DNA of 64,000 bases from Paramesorhizobium endophyticum (GTDB lineage Bacteria; Pseudomonadota; Alphaproteobacteria; Rhizobiales; Rhizobiaceae): the NCBI RefSeq assembly GCF_014640615.1, contig NZ_BMHH01000020.1:1-64000 (forward strand). The letters run 5' to 3'. Positions 33,561 to 42,684 of this stretch are shown here, one piece after another. Below the pieces are notes generated by a model, which did no database searches, had not been told where the DNA came from, and was given only the letters and a program-made list of their open reading frames with translations. Both the position numbers and the translations under genes were made by a program. How positions within the stretch are numbered: the stretch's first letter is position 1; every line of letters begins with the position of its first letter.

Positions 33561-34667
33561 ATGTATGTCGCGGTAAAAGGCGGTGAAGCCGCTATCGACA
33601 AGGCGCACAAGCTGCTGGCGGACCGGCGGCGGGGCGACCGCTCCGTCCCGGCGCTGACGCCGGAGCAGATCGTGGAACAGCTCTCGCTCGCCGTGGATCG
33701 GGTCATGGCCGAGGGGTCGCTCTACGATCCAGAACTCGCTGCCATGGCGGTGCGGCAGGCGCGCGGCGATCTGATCGAGGCGATCTTCCTCCTGCGGGCC
33801 TATCGCACGACATTGGCGCGCTTCGGCATGTCCCGGCCCATCGACACGGCTGACATGCGCATCGAGCGGCGGGTTTCCGCCACCTATAAGGATATTCCGG
33901 GCGGGCAATTGCTCGGCCCCACCTTCGACTACACACACCGCCTCATCGATCCGGCGATGGCCGATGACCTGCCCGTCGAAGAACCCGCGCGGCGGGAGGC
34001 GGACATGGAGAGCGACGTCCCTCGCGTCACGGATATTCTTGATAGCGAGGGATTGATCGAACCGGACACATTTTCCGATTCCGAGCCCGGTGACTTGACC
34101 CGCGATCCCGTATCTTTTCCCGCCAGCCGGGACTTGCGGCTGCAGGCGCTGGCGCGGGGCGACGAGGGCTTCCTCCTGTCGCTCGGCTATTCCACGCAGC
34201 GCGGCTATGGCCGCACGCATCCCTTCGTCGGCGAGGTGCGGATCGGCCTTGTGGATGTGGAGATCGATAGCCCGGAACTGGGCTTTGCCGTCAACATCGG
34301 CGCGATCCGCGTCACCGAGTGCCAGATGGTCTCGCAATTCACGGGATCGAAGGACGCAGGCCCGCGCTTCACTCGCGGCTATGGCCTCGTCTTCGGCCAG
34401 TCGGAGCGCAAGGCGATGGCGATGAGCCTCGTTGACCGGGCGCTCCGGGCCGATGAATTCGACGAGCAGCGCACGGCCCCGGCCCAGGACGAGGAATTCG
34501 TGCTGGCGCATTGCGACAATGTCGAGGCGACCGGCTTCGTCGAACATCTGAAACTGCCGCATTACGTGGACTTCCAGGCCGAGCTCGACCTTCTGCGCCA
34601 GCTTCGCCGGGAAAGCGAGCAGGCGCATCAACAGGATGATCAGGACATCAAGGAGGCGGCGCAATGA
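33561..34667 (+). CDS. phnI: C-P lyase core subunit PhnI (purine nucleosidase component)
   Basis: This 368-residue protein is PhnI. It starts with the family signature MYVAVKGGEAAIDKAHKLLA and has the QLSLAVDRVMAEGSLYDPELAAMAVRQARGD region and the late GYSTQRGYGRTHPFVGE block. Together with PhnG, PhnH and PhnL it replaces adenine on ATP with a phosphonate to make the ribose-linked phosphonate triphosphate. Length matches the family, and the stop overlaps the phnJ ATG by four bases. Confidence 0.95.
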   Translation: MYVAVKGGEAAIDKAHKLLADRRRGDRSVPALTPEQIVEQLSLAVDRVMAEGSLYDPELAAMAVRQARGDLIEAIFLLRAYRTTLARFGMSRPIDTADMRIERRVSATYKDIPGGQLLGPTFDYTHRLIDPAMADDLPVEEPARREADMESDVPRVTDILDSEGLIEPDTFSDSEPGDLTRDPVSFPASRDLRLQALARGDEGFLLSLGYSTQRGYGRTHPFVGEVRIGLVDVEIDSPELGFAVNIGAIRVTECQMVSQFTGSKDAGPRFTRGYGLVFGQSERKAMAMSLVDRALRADEFDEQRTAPAQDEEFVLAHCDNVEATGFVEHLKLPHYVDFQAELDLLRQLRRESEQAHQQDDQDIKEAAQ

Positions 34668-35545
34668 CGCTCCCGGCCTATAATTTCGCTTATCTCGACG
34701 AGCAGACCAAGCGCATGATCCGCCGCGCGATTTTGAAGGCAATCGCCATTCCCGGCTATCAGGTACCGTTCGCCTCGCGCGAAATGCCGATGCCCTATGG
34801 CTGGGGCACGGGCGGCGTGCAGGTGACGGCCTCAATCCTCGGCCCCGACGATGTGCTGAAGGTGATCGACCAGGGCGCCGACGACACCACCAACGCCGTC
34901 TCGATCCGCGCTTTCTTCGCCAAGACAGCCGGCGTTGCAACGACAACCAAGACGGCGGAGGCGACGGTAATCCAGACGCGGCACCGCATCCCCGAGATGC
35001 CGCTTAAAGAGGGGCAGATCCTCGTCTATCAGGTCCCCATCCCCGAGCCGCTGCGCTTTCTGGAGCCGCGCGAGACCGAAACGCGCGTGATGCATGGGCT
35101 GGAGGAATACGGCCTTATCCAGGTGAAGCTCTACGAGGACATCGCCCGGCACGGGCACATCGCCACCACCTATGCCTATCCGGTCAAGGTCGAGGGCCGC
35201 TATGTAATGGACCCGTCGCCGATCCCGAAATTCGACAATCCGAAAATGCACAATTCCCCGGCGCTCCAGCTTTTCGGCGCGGGCCGTGAAAAGCGCATCT
35301 ACGCGCTACCGCCCTATACCCAGGTGGTGAGCCTCGATTTCGAGGACCACCCATTCTCCATCCAGCGCTTCAGCCAGCCTTGCGCGCTCTGCAACGCTAC
35401 CGGCGTCTATCTCGATGAGGTCGTCACCGACGATCGCGGCGGACGGATGTTCGTCTGCTCGGATACCGACCATTGCGAGACGCGGCGGGCCGAAGGCCAT
35501 AGCGGTCCGGGCCTTCCACAAATCCAGCAGGAGGACGTAGCATGA
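34664..35545 (+). CDS. phnJ: C-P lyase PhnJ (radical SAM C-P bond-cleaving enzyme)
   Basis: This 293-residue enzyme breaks the carbon-phosphorus bond of ribose-phosphonate phosphate using a 4Fe-4S cluster and S-adenosylmethionine. The four conserved cysteines are Cys240, Cys243, Cys265 and Cys271 (CALC...CSDTDHC), with the same spacing as in E. coli. The IPGYQVPF segment near residue 30 contains the glycine proposed as the radical site. All the key residues are present, so the enzyme should be active. It overlaps phnI and phnK by four bases each. Confidence 0.96.
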   Translation: MTLPAYNFAYLDEQTKRMIRRAILKAIAIPGYQVPFASREMPMPYGWGTGGVQVTASILGPDDVLKVIDQGADDTTNAVSIRAFFAKTAGVATTTKTAEATVIQTRHRIPEMPLKEGQILVYQVPIPEPLRFLEPRETETRVMHGLEEYGLIQVKLYEDIARHGHIATTYAYPVKVEGRYVMDPSPIPKFDNPKMHNSPALQLFGAGREKRIYALPPYTQVVSLDFEDHPFSIQRFSQPCALCNATGVYLDEVVTDDRGGRMFVCSDTDHCETRRAEGHSGPGLPQIQQEDVA

Positions 35546-36315
35546 GCGACCCGATCATTTCCGTCCGCGATCTGGAACGGCGTTACGGTTCCTTCATCGG
35601 CTGCACGGATGTCTCGTTCGACGTCTGGCCGGGAGAAGTGGTGGCCATCGTCGGGGAATCCGGGTCCGGCAAGACGACGCTTCTCAACTGCGTCTCCGGG
35701 CGGCTCCCACGCTCGTCCGGCTCGATCCGCTACCGCATGCGGGACAATCGCTTTTCCGACCTCGCCGAGCTTTCGGAGGCGGAGCGCCGCTTCCTGATGC
35801 GCACGGACTGGGGCTTCGTCCACCAGAGCCCCGCCGACGGCCTGCGCATGCGCGTTTCGGCGGGCGCCAATGTCGGCGAGCGGCTGATGGCGGTGGGCGA
35901 GCGGCACTATGGCAATATCCGCCGGACGGCAGCGGATTGGCTCGCCCGGGTGGAGATTTCCCCCGAGCGGATAGACGACCAGCCGGTCGCCTTTTCCGGC
36001 GGCATGCGGCAGCGCCTGCAGATCGCGCGCAATCTTGTCACCCATCCCAGGCTTATCTTCATGGACGAGCCGACCGGCGGCCTCGACGTGTCGGTGCAGG
36101 CGCGGGTGCTCGACCTGCTGCGCGGGCTGGTGACGGACATGAACCTCGCCGTCATCATCGTCACCCATGACCTCGCCGTCGCGCGGCTCCTGTCGCAGCG
36201 CATCATCGTGATGAAGAGCGGGCGCATTGTCGAGACGGGCCTTACCGACCGAGTGCTGGACGATCCCCGCCACGCCTATACCCAGCTTCTCGTCGCCTCG
36301 ATCCCGGAGTCCTGA
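35542..36315 (+). CDS. phnK: C-P lyase ATPase subunit PhnK
   Basis: This 257-residue ABC-type ATPase has Walker A GESGSGKTT, signature FSGGMRQR and Walker B LIFMDEPTGGLD. PhnK binds the PhnGHIJ core as a dimer and uses ATP to remodel it; it is not a transporter. Position after phnJ and overlap with it, plus the PhnK-specific family style, support this over a transport role. Confidence 0.93.
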   Translation: MSDPIISVRDLERRYGSFIGCTDVSFDVWPGEVVAIVGESGSGKTTLLNCVSGRLPRSSGSIRYRMRDNRFSDLAELSEAERRFLMRTDWGFVHQSPADGLRMRVSAGANVGERLMAVGERHYGNIRRTAADWLARVEISPERIDDQPVAFSGGMRQRLQIARNLVTHPRLIFMDEPTGGLDVSVQARVLDLLRGLVTDMNLAVIIVTHDLAVARLLSQRIIVMKSGRIVETGLTDRVLDDPRHAYTQLLVASIPES

Positions 36316-36318
36316 CCC

Positions 36319-37062
36319 ATGATTTTGGAAGCGAAAAAACAGCCGATGGCGGACGGAGCGGTGCTGTCTCTTGCCCGAGTGGCGAAGTCCTTCACCATGC
36401 ACCTGCGCGACGGGCTGGTGCTGCCGGTGGTGGAAAATGTGGCCTTCGATCTTTTCCCCGGTGAATGCGTGGTGCTGGCCGGGCCATCGGGCGCGGGCAA
36501 GTCCTCGATCCTGCGTATGGTCTACGGCAACTACGCCGTCGATGGAGGCCACATCTGGGTGCGCGCAGAACAGGACGAAGCGCCCCATGATCTTGCGACC
36601 GGCGATCCGCGCCTCATCCTCGCCTTGCGGCACCGCGCCATTGGCTATGTCAGCCAGTTCCTGCGGGCAGTGCCGCGCGTGGCGGCGCTCGATGTGGTGG
36701 CCGAGCCGCTCGTCTCCCGTGGCGTAGACCGAACGGAGGCGCGGGAAAAGGCGGCGCAGCTGCTGCAGCGGCTCAACCTGCCCGAAGCGCTGTTCTCCCT
36801 GCCGCCCGCCACTTTCTCAGGCGGAGAGAAGCAGCGGGTCAATATCGCAAGGGGCTTCATCACGGACCATCCCATCCTTCTTCTGGACGAGCCGACCGCC
36901 TCGCTGGATGCGGCCAACAGGGATGTGGTGATCGAAATGATCCGCGAGAAGCTTGCAGCCGGCGTCGCCATTCTCGGCATTTTCCATGACCAGCCGGTGC
37001 GCGACGCGGTGGCGACGCGGATGATCGACGTATCGGGCTTTTCAGCGCGGAGGGCTGCGTGA
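36319..37062 (+). CDS. phnL: C-P lyase ATPase subunit PhnL
   Basis: This 247-residue ABC ATPase has Walker [10 protein letters not shown], signature FSGGEKQR and Walker [13 protein letters not shown]. PhnL acts with PhnG, PhnH and PhnI in the first step, forming ribose-phosphonate triphosphate, and is known to join PhnK on the core. It starts three bases after phnK and overlaps the next gene by four bases. Confidence 0.92.
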   Translation: MILEAKKQPMADGAVLSLARVAKSFTMHLRDGLVLPVVENVAFDLFPGECVVLAGPSGAGKSSILRMVYGNYAVDGGHIWVRAEQDEAPHDLATGDPRLILALRHRAIGYVSQFLRAVPRVAALDVVAEPLVSRGVDRTEAREKAAQLLQRLNLPEALFSLPPATFSGGEKQRVNIARGFITDHPILLLDEPTASLDAANRDVVIEMIREKLAAGVAILGIFHDQPVRDAVATRMIDVSGFSARRAA

Positions 37063-37766
37063 TGCCGAAACTGTCGGAAAATGTTCCCTATATCGACGAA
37101 ACGGCGCGCGTCAGCCAATCGACGCTCGGGCGCTACACCGAAGTAGCGGCGCGTACGCGCATGAGCGAGACGGTGCTGGGCGATTACTCCTATGTCATGG
37201 AGGATTGCTCGATCTGGTGCGCCGAAATCGGCAAATTCGCCAATATCGCCTCGGCCGTCCGCATCAATGCGCCGAACCATCCGACGTGGCGGGCGACGCT
37301 GCATCATTTCACCTACCGGGCGGGCGATTATTTCGACGGCGCTGATGACGAGGAGAGCTTCTTCGAATGGCGGCGCAGCAGGCGTGTGGTCATCGGCCAC
37401 GATGTCTGGATCGGCCATGGCGCGACGATCCTCTCGGGTGTCACGGTCGGCAATGGCGCTGTCATCGGCGCGGGCGCGGTCGTCTCACGCGATGTCGCCC
37501 CCTATACGATCGTCGGCGGCGTTCCGGCGCGGCTCATCCGCGAGCGGTTCAGCGCGGAACTGGGGCGGCGCATGGACCGGCTCGCCTGGTGGGACTGGCC
37601 CCATGCGCGGCTGGCCGAGGCGCTCGAGGATTTCCGCAGGCTGCCGGCGGAGGATTTCGTCGCTCTTTACGACAGCCGGGAAAATTTCATCGATCCGTCA
37701 TCGAACGATCATGCTGGCATCACCGAACCGGGCTTTAACTTTGAAAAACAGGGAGAAGGCGCATGA
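37059..37766 (+). CDS. Phosphonate-locus hexapeptide-repeat transferase
   Basis: This 235-residue protein has a left-handed beta-helix core built from hexapeptide turns ([36 protein letters not shown]), the layout of XAT/CatB-type acyltransferases. A variant of this fold recurs in C-P lyase operons (the phosphonate-metabolism hexapeptide family) and may acetylate aminoalkylphosphonates, the job of PhnO in E. coli, although it is not related to PhnO. It overlaps both phnL and phnC by four bases, so it is clearly part of the operon. No acyl acceptor is proven. Confidence 0.82.
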   Translation: MMPKLSENVPYIDETARVSQSTLGRYTEVAARTRMSETVLGDYSYVMEDCSIWCAEIGKFANIASAVRINAPNHPTWRATLHHFTYRAGDYFDGADDEESFFEWRRSRRVVIGHDVWIGHGATILSGVTVGNGAVIGAGAVVSRDVAPYTIVGGVPARLIRERFSAELGRRMDRLAWWDWPHARLAEALEDFRRLPAEDFVALYDSRENFIDPSSNDHAGITEPGFNFEKQGEGA

Positions 37767-38602
37767 CGGCAATCGCTGTTTCCAATCTCTCGAAAAGCTA
37801 TAGCGGCACCCGGGCGCTGAACGATGTCAGCCTCACGCTCGACAAGGGCGAGATGGTCGCGCTGATCGGCGCGTCCGGATCGGGCAAAAGCACGCTCATC
37901 CGCCACATTGCCGGGCTTGAGGCGGGCGATGGCGGCAAGGGGCGGATCGAAATATCTGGCGAGCTGACGCAATCGGCGGGGCGCTTCCTCCGCGGTATCC
38001 GGCGCGGGCGGGTTGCGGTCATCTTCCAGCAATTCAACCTTGTCGGACGCCTTTCCGTGCTGACCAATGTGCTGATCGGGCGTCTGGGGCGCATGCCGCG
38101 CTGGCGCGGAACGCTCGGCCTTTTCAACAAGGCGGAGAAGGCGAAGGCGCGCGCGGCGCTGGAGCGCGTCGGCATTCCGCAGGTGGCGGCCCAGCGGTCC
38201 TCGACCCTGTCGGGCGGCCAGCAGCAACGCGCCGCCATTGCCCGCACGCTGGTGCAGGAGGCCGAAATCCTCATCGCGGACGAGCCGATTTCCGCGCTCG
38301 ACCCGTCGGCCGCCCGCCGCGTCATGGACGTGCTGGCCGATATCAACGCCAAGGACGGCATCACGGTGCTCGTTTCGCTGCATCAGGTCGAATATGCGCG
38401 CCGCTATTGCCCGCGCGCCATCGCCATGCGCGACGGTGCCATCGTCTATGACGGCCCGTCCTCGGCCCTTACCAACGATTTCCTCGCCCGGCTCTATGGC
38501 TCGGCATCGGAAGAACTCGTCCTGCCGGATGGTCCGGCGGATAGACTGGCGGCCATGGAGGCGACAGCCAGGATAGGTCGGGCTGAGCTCATACCAGCCT
38601 GA
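37763..38602 (+). CDS. phnC: Phosphonate ABC transporter ATPase PhnC
   Basis: This 279-residue ATPase has Walker A GASGSGKS, the Q-loop in [17 protein letters not shown], signature LSGGQQQR and Walker [14 protein letters not shown]. The [22 protein letters not shown] block is characteristic of PhnC. With PhnD and PhnE it imports phosphonates. A palindromic repeat of about 43 bases separates it from phnD. Confidence 0.94.
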   Translation: MTAIAVSNLSKSYSGTRALNDVSLTLDKGEMVALIGASGSGKSTLIRHIAGLEAGDGGKGRIEISGELTQSAGRFLRGIRRGRVAVIFQQFNLVGRLSVLTNVLIGRLGRMPRWRGTLGLFNKAEKAKARAALERVGIPQVAAQRSSTLSGGQQQRAAIARTLVQEAEILIADEPISALDPSAARRVMDVLADINAKDGITVLVSLHQVEYARRYCPRAIAMRDGAIVYDGPSSALTNDFLARLYGSASEELVLPDGPADRLAAMEATARIGRAELIPA

Positions 38603-38617
38603 ACCTTGTTTATAGCC

Positions 38618-38660
38618 GCATGATCTTATCCGAAAAGTCTGCAACTTTTCGGGATCATGC
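38618..38660. repeat. Short palindromic intergenic repeat, full copy (phnC-phnD gap)
   Basis: The element has outer arms GCATGATC (38618-38625) and GATCATGC (38653-38660) and inner arms CCGAAAAGT (38630-38638) and ACTTTTCGG (38644-38652). A shortened copy with the same outer arms and left flank lies between repB and repC. Repeats of this form are widespread in intergenic gaps of Rhizobiales. Here it could affect mRNA stability within the phn operon. Confidence 0.7.
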
Positions 38661-38681
38661 TCTCAAAACCGGAGAACACAG

Positions 38682-39674
38682 ATGAACGCGATACTGAAAA
38701 GCATGGCGGCGATGTCCGTCGTCTTTACGATGAATTCTGCGGCTCTGGCCGAGACGATCAATTTCGGCATCATCTCCACGGAGTCGCAGCAGAATTTGAA
38801 GACGAAATGGCTGCCGTTTCTCGACGACATGAAGAAGCAAACCGGCCTCGACGTGAAGCCGTTCTTCGCCTCGGATTATGCCGGCGTGATCGAAGGCATG
38901 CGCTTCAACAAGGTGCAACTTGCCTGGTATGGCAACAAGTCGGCGATGGAGGCGGTTGACCGCGCCGATGGCCAGATCTTCGCCCAGAGCGTGCCTGTCG
39001 GCGGCGAGCCGGGCTATTGGTCGCTGGTCATCGTGCCCAAGGATTCGAAGCTCCAGACGATCGATGATGTGCTCAAATGCGACCATAGCCTCAATTTCGG
39101 CCTGGGCGACGTCAACTCCACCTCGGGCTATCTCGTGCCGATGACCTTCATCTTTGCCAAGAACGGCATCGATCCGAAGAAGTGCTTCAAGAACCTGACC
39201 AACGCCAATCACGAAACCAACGCCATGGCCGTCGCCAACGGCCAGGTCGATGCCGCTGCCAATAACACCGAGAACATGGCGCTGATCAAGGAAAACAACC
39301 CGGAAGCCTATGCGAAAATCCGGGAAATCTGGCGCTCGCCGCTGATCCCGTCCGACCCCGTTGTGTGGCGCAAGGATCTGCCGGAAGAGGCGAAGGCGAA
39401 GATCCGCGATTTCTTCCTGACCTATGGCACGGAGAAATCGACCGGCAATGCCGAGGAGGAAAAGCAAGTCCTCGCCGGCCTCAAATGGGCTCCCTTCCGC
39501 GCCTCCGACGATAACCAGCTCCTCCCTATCCGCGTCATGGAACTGACCAAGGCCATCGGCCAGACGGAAGGCGACACCAAGCTCAGCGCCGACGAAAAGG
39601 CCGCGAAGATCAAGAAGCTGACCGAGGAGAAGGCCGGGTATGAGGCGGAGTTGGCCAAGCTGACGAATGGGTAA
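38682..39674 (+). CDS. phnD: Phosphonate ABC transporter substrate-binding protein PhnD
   Basis: This 330-residue precursor has a signal peptide cut near AALA before ETINFGII. The mature protein is a PhnD-type type-II binding protein with the LTNANHETNAMAVANGQVDAAANNTENM block typical of the family. It captures phosphonates in the periplasm for PhnE/PhnC. It stands between two different intergenic repeats, one on each side, unlike the rest of the tightly packed operon. Confidence 0.94.
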   Translation: MNAILKSMAAMSVVFTMNSAALAETINFGIISTESQQNLKTKWLPFLDDMKKQTGLDVKPFFASDYAGVIEGMRFNKVQLAWYGNKSAMEAVDRADGQIFAQSVPVGGEPGYWSLVIVPKDSKLQTIDDVLKCDHSLNFGLGDVNSTSGYLVPMTFIFAKNGIDPKKCFKNLTNANHETNAMAVANGQVDAAANNTENMALIKENNPEAYAKIREIWRSPLIPSDPVVWRKDLPEEAKAKIRDFFLTYGTEKSTGNAEEEKQVLAGLKWAPFRASDDNQLLPIRVMELTKAIGQTEGDTKLSADEKAAKIKKLTEEKAGYEAELAKLTNG

Positions 39675-39697
39675 ATCCTTATTCGCCGCGCGAGTGA

Positions 39698-39855
39698 CAC
39701 CCCCCTCTGCCCTGCCGGGCATCTCCCCCACAAGGGGGGAGATTGGATGGCATCGGTCAAGGCGCCTTATTCTGCAACGCTGACGATTGGCGAAAGCGGA
39801 AGTCACATCAATCTCCCCCCTTGTGGGGGAGATGGCCGGCAGGCCAGAGGGGGTG
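39698..39855. repeat. Pair of inverted intergenic repeat arms (phnD-phnE gap)
   Basis: Two arms of about 47 bp, 39698-39745 and 39809-39855, are nearly perfect reverse complements of each other, separated by 63 bp. Each contains a small hairpin (ATCTCCCCCACAAGGGGG...). Read as RNA the whole could fold into a long stem. It matches the kind of mobile palindromic repeats that spread in Rhizobiales genomes. The insertion lies inside an operon and pushes phnE 223 bases from phnD. Confidence 0.7.
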
Positions 39856-39897
39856 CCTGCCGTTCCGCCATGGGCTAATCTTAAGGGACTGAATGCA

Positions 39898-40707
39898 ATG
39901 AGCGATTTGACATCGGTGGCAAGCGCGGAGCCAAAATCCGTGGCCGACGACCGTGGCGGTTACCGCAATCTCCTCTTGCTGGCGGGCGTGGTTCTGGCGC
40001 TGGCATTAAGCTGGGGGCCGGCGGAAATGGGCCGCTGGATCTTCCTCTTCACCGATGCCGGCAACATGGCGCAATATGCGCGCGGTTTCCTCCGACCCGA
40101 TTTCTCGGAATGGCGGTATTATTTCGGCGAAATCGTGGTCACGGTCCAGATCGCGCTCTGGGGCACCTTCCTCGCCGTGATCCTGTCGGTGCCGTTCGGC
40201 ATTCTCTCGGCAAGCAATATGGCGCCCTGGTGGATACGCCATCCCGTCCGGCGGCTCATGGATTTCTTCCGCGCCATCCATGAGGTGGTGTTTGCGGTGC
40301 TGTTCGTCGTGGCGGTGGGCCTCGGCCCGTTTGCCGGGGTGATGGCGCTGTTCATCCACACGACGGGCATTCTCGCCAAGCTCTTTTCCGAGGCGGTGGA
40401 GGCCATCGACCCGCGCCCGGTGGAGGCGATCCGCACGACGGGAGCCTCGCGGGTGCAGCAGGTGATCTTTGGCGTCATTCCGCAGGTGCTGCCGCTCTGG
40501 ATTTCCTTCTCGCTTTACCGGCTCGAATCCAACATCCGCTCCGCCACCGTTCTCGGCCTCATCGGCGCGGGCGGCATCGGGCAGGTGATGTTCGAGACGA
40601 TCCGCGGCTTCTACTATTCGCAGGCGGCGGCCATCCTGATCCTCGTCGTCCTCACCGTCACCCTTATGGACCTCTTGTCGCAGAAATTGCGCAAGCTGGT
40701 GATCTGA
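39898..40707 (+). CDS. phnE: Phosphonate ABC transporter permease PhnE
   Basis: The start at 39898 (MSDLTSVAS) gives 269 residues, the usual length; an upstream in-frame ATG at 39787 would translate part of the intergenic repeat. The protein has about six membrane segments and an EAA loop (DPRPVEAIRTTGASRVQQVIFGV). It forms the import channel with PhnC and PhnD. Only one phnE is present, whereas many phosphonate importers encode two, so it must act as a homodimer. Confidence 0.93.
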   Translation: MSDLTSVASAEPKSVADDRGGYRNLLLLAGVVLALALSWGPAEMGRWIFLFTDAGNMAQYARGFLRPDFSEWRYYFGEIVVTVQIALWGTFLAVILSVPFGILSASNMAPWWIRHPVRRLMDFFRAIHEVVFAVLFVVAVGLGPFAGVMALFIHTTGILAKLFSEAVEAIDPRPVEAIRTTGASRVQQVIFGVIPQVLPLWISFSLYRLESNIRSATVLGLIGAGGIGQVMFETIRGFYYSQAAAILILVVLTVTLMDLLSQKLRKLVI

Positions 40708-40745
40708 TCTCTCGCAATCTTCCCCTCCCAGCCGGATATCCGACC

Positions 40746-41882
40746 ATGAATGAAATCGTCTTTTCCAACTGCAACATCGTCTTCCCCGACCGCGTCATGC
40801 ACGGCTCCGTGCTGATCCGGGACGGCCTGATCAGCGACATCTCCGCCGGCAGTTCCGCAGCGGGCACGGATTTCGAAGGCGATTATCTCATTCCCGGCTG
40901 CGTGGAACTGCATACGGACCATCTGGAGACGCATTTCCAGCCGCGCCCTAGGGTGCGCTGGGACATGAACGCGGCCTTGCAGGCGCATGACGGGCAGGTT
41001 GCCACAGCAGGCATCACCACAGTCTTCGACGCCTTGCGGGTGGGGCTCGATGGCGACACCGAGCTTCTGGCCGCCGATATGTCGGCCATGGCCGCCACCA
41101 TTTCCGCCGCCCATGCGGGCAAGCGGCTGCGCGCGGAGCATTTCATCCATCTGCGCTGCGAGGTTTCGGTTTCCGATGTGGTCGATCATTTCGACACGAT
41201 GAAGACCAATGACCGCATCCGGCTGGCATCGCTGATGGACCATGCGCCGGGGCAACGGCAATTCGTCAATCTGGAAGCCTACCGGATCTATTATCAGGGC
41301 AAGAAGAAGCTGAGCGATGAGGAATTCGCCCGTTTCAGCGAAAGGCGCATCGCGGAAAGCGAGGCGAACTCCCCGCGCAACCGGCACCTCATCGCCGAGC
41401 GCTGCCACGGCCAGTCGATCGCCATCGCCTCGCATGACGACGCGACGGCGGAGCATGTGGCAGAGGGCATCGAACTCGGCGTCACGCTGGCGGAGTTCCC
41501 CACGACTGTCGAGGCCGCCCTGGCATCGCGAAAGGGAGGACTACAGGTGCTGATGGGGGCTCCCAATGTCGTGCGCGGGGGGTCCCATTCCGGTAATATT
41601 TCGGCGTTGGAGCTGCTTGAAAACGGCGCGCTCGATATTCTGTCCTCCGATTACGTGCCGTTCAGCCTGCTTCAGGCGGTGTTTCTCTTGGCGGACAAGC
41701 GCATTCTCGATTTGCCGTTGGCGGTGCGCCTCATTTCGGACAATCCGGCCCGCGCGGCGAAACTTGAAGATCGGGGGCGCATAGAGGCCGGTCGCCGCGC
41801 CGATCTGGTGCGCGTGCGGGCCGAAGCCAGCCTCCCGCCTTATGTCGCCGGTGTGTGGCGGGAGGGAAAGCGTGTCGCCTAA
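40746..41882 (+). CDS. phnM: Alpha-D-ribose 1-methylphosphonate 5-triphosphate diphosphatase PhnM
   Basis: This 378-residue amidohydrolase-fold enzyme removes pyrophosphate from the ribose-phosphonate triphosphate so that PhnJ can act. It has the metal-binding motif HTDHLETHF near residue 58, a further His in ASHDDATAEH and a C-terminal amidohydrolase-type LSSDYVPFSLLQAVFLL. Length matches the family. Its 3' end overlaps phnN by 11 bases. Confidence 0.94.
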   Translation: MNEIVFSNCNIVFPDRVMHGSVLIRDGLISDISAGSSAAGTDFEGDYLIPGCVELHTDHLETHFQPRPRVRWDMNAALQAHDGQVATAGITTVFDALRVGLDGDTELLAADMSAMAATISAAHAGKRLRAEHFIHLRCEVSVSDVVDHFDTMKTNDRIRLASLMDHAPGQRQFVNLEAYRIYYQGKKKLSDEEFARFSERRIAESEANSPRNRHLIAERCHGQSIAIASHDDATAEHVAEGIELGVTLAEFPTTVEAALASRKGGLQVLMGAPNVVRGGSHSGNISALELLENGALDILSSDYVPFSLLQAVFLLADKRILDLPLAVRLISDNPARAAKLEDRGRIEAGRRADLVRVRAEASLPPYVAGVWREGKRVA

Positions 41883-42438
41883 CCGTCTTGGCATTTTTAT
41901 CGCCATCGTCGGCCCGAGTGGCGCGGGCAAGGATACGCTGATGCGCGAGGCCCGCGCGCTGCTTGCCGGGCGGACGGACATCCGCTTCGCCCGCCGCGTG
42001 GTGACGCGCGTAGCCGACACGACGTTGGAAGATCACGACACGATGGATGAAGCCGCTTTCCGAGCTGCGGCGAGGCGAGGCGTATTCTGCCTGTCCTGGC
42101 AGGCGCACGGGCTTCGTTACGGCCTGCCCCGCGCACTTAAGGATAGCGTGAGCGCGGGATGCGCGGTCGTGGCCAATATCTCCCGCCGCGCGATCCCTGA
42201 CGCCACGCGCGTTTTCCCGGTGATAGATGTGATCGAAATCACCGCACGGCCCGAAATCCGCGCCGAACGCCTGATGCGTCGTGGCCGCGAGACAGAGGCC
42301 CGCGTGCGGGAACGGATAGCGCGGGACGTGGCATGCGACATCCCGCTTTCCGTGCGCCGCTTCATCCGCATCGATAATTCCGCGGGTCTTGAAGAAGCCG
42401 CCCGGATGCTTGCGAAACATCTCCGAGATATCGTTTAG
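41872..42438 (+). CDS. phnN: Ribose 1,5-bisphosphokinase PhnN
   Basis: The GTG at 41872 is the most likely start because it puts the Walker A motif GPSGAGKDT about 15 residues in; an ATG at 41842 lies deep in phnM. The 188-residue protein is a guanylate-kinase-like P-loop enzyme that phosphorylates ribose 1,5-bisphosphate to PRPP, returning C-P lyase ribose to metabolism. No phnP (cyclic phosphodiesterase) follows it in this window. Confidence 0.9.
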   Translation: MSPNRLGIFIAIVGPSGAGKDTLMREARALLAGRTDIRFARRVVTRVADTTLEDHDTMDEAAFRAAARRGVFCLSWQAHGLRYGLPRALKDSVSAGCAVVANISRRAIPDATRVFPVIDVIEITARPEIRAERLMRRGRETEARVRERIARDVACDIPLSVRRFIRIDNSAGLEEAARMLAKHLRDIV

Positions 42439-42684
42439 CCGGCTGAACGGCTACCGTGACGTTTTCCGGTTCATCAGCCTCAAGGTCCAGCCGGATCGAG
42501 ACATTGATACGTCCAGGGCGCTCGCGCGGAAATACTTACGAGGATGACAGGCTGGGCGCGGAAGCGTACATTCCAACTGATTCTGATTCGCTCCCTGGAT
42601 TTCGTTGGCATTCGGAATCTGTCGGTCGCCCCGGAAATCTACTTACTATCAGGTAAGCGAATAATAATGCCGCCAAGGTGCCGG

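Noticed and set aside
33477-34946. Minus-strand open frame across phnI
   Set aside because: It opposes phnH, phnI and phnJ, which are certain; the translation is low-complexity and Arg/His-rich.
35542-37062. PhnK and PhnL as transporter ATPases
   Set aside because: Their position directly after phnJ and their PhnK/PhnL-specific style show they belong to the C-P lyase core; PhnC is the importer ATPase.
39698-39855. CRISPR-like reading of the repeat arms between phnD and phnE
   Set aside because: There are only two arms, in inverted and not direct order, with no spacers or cas genes.
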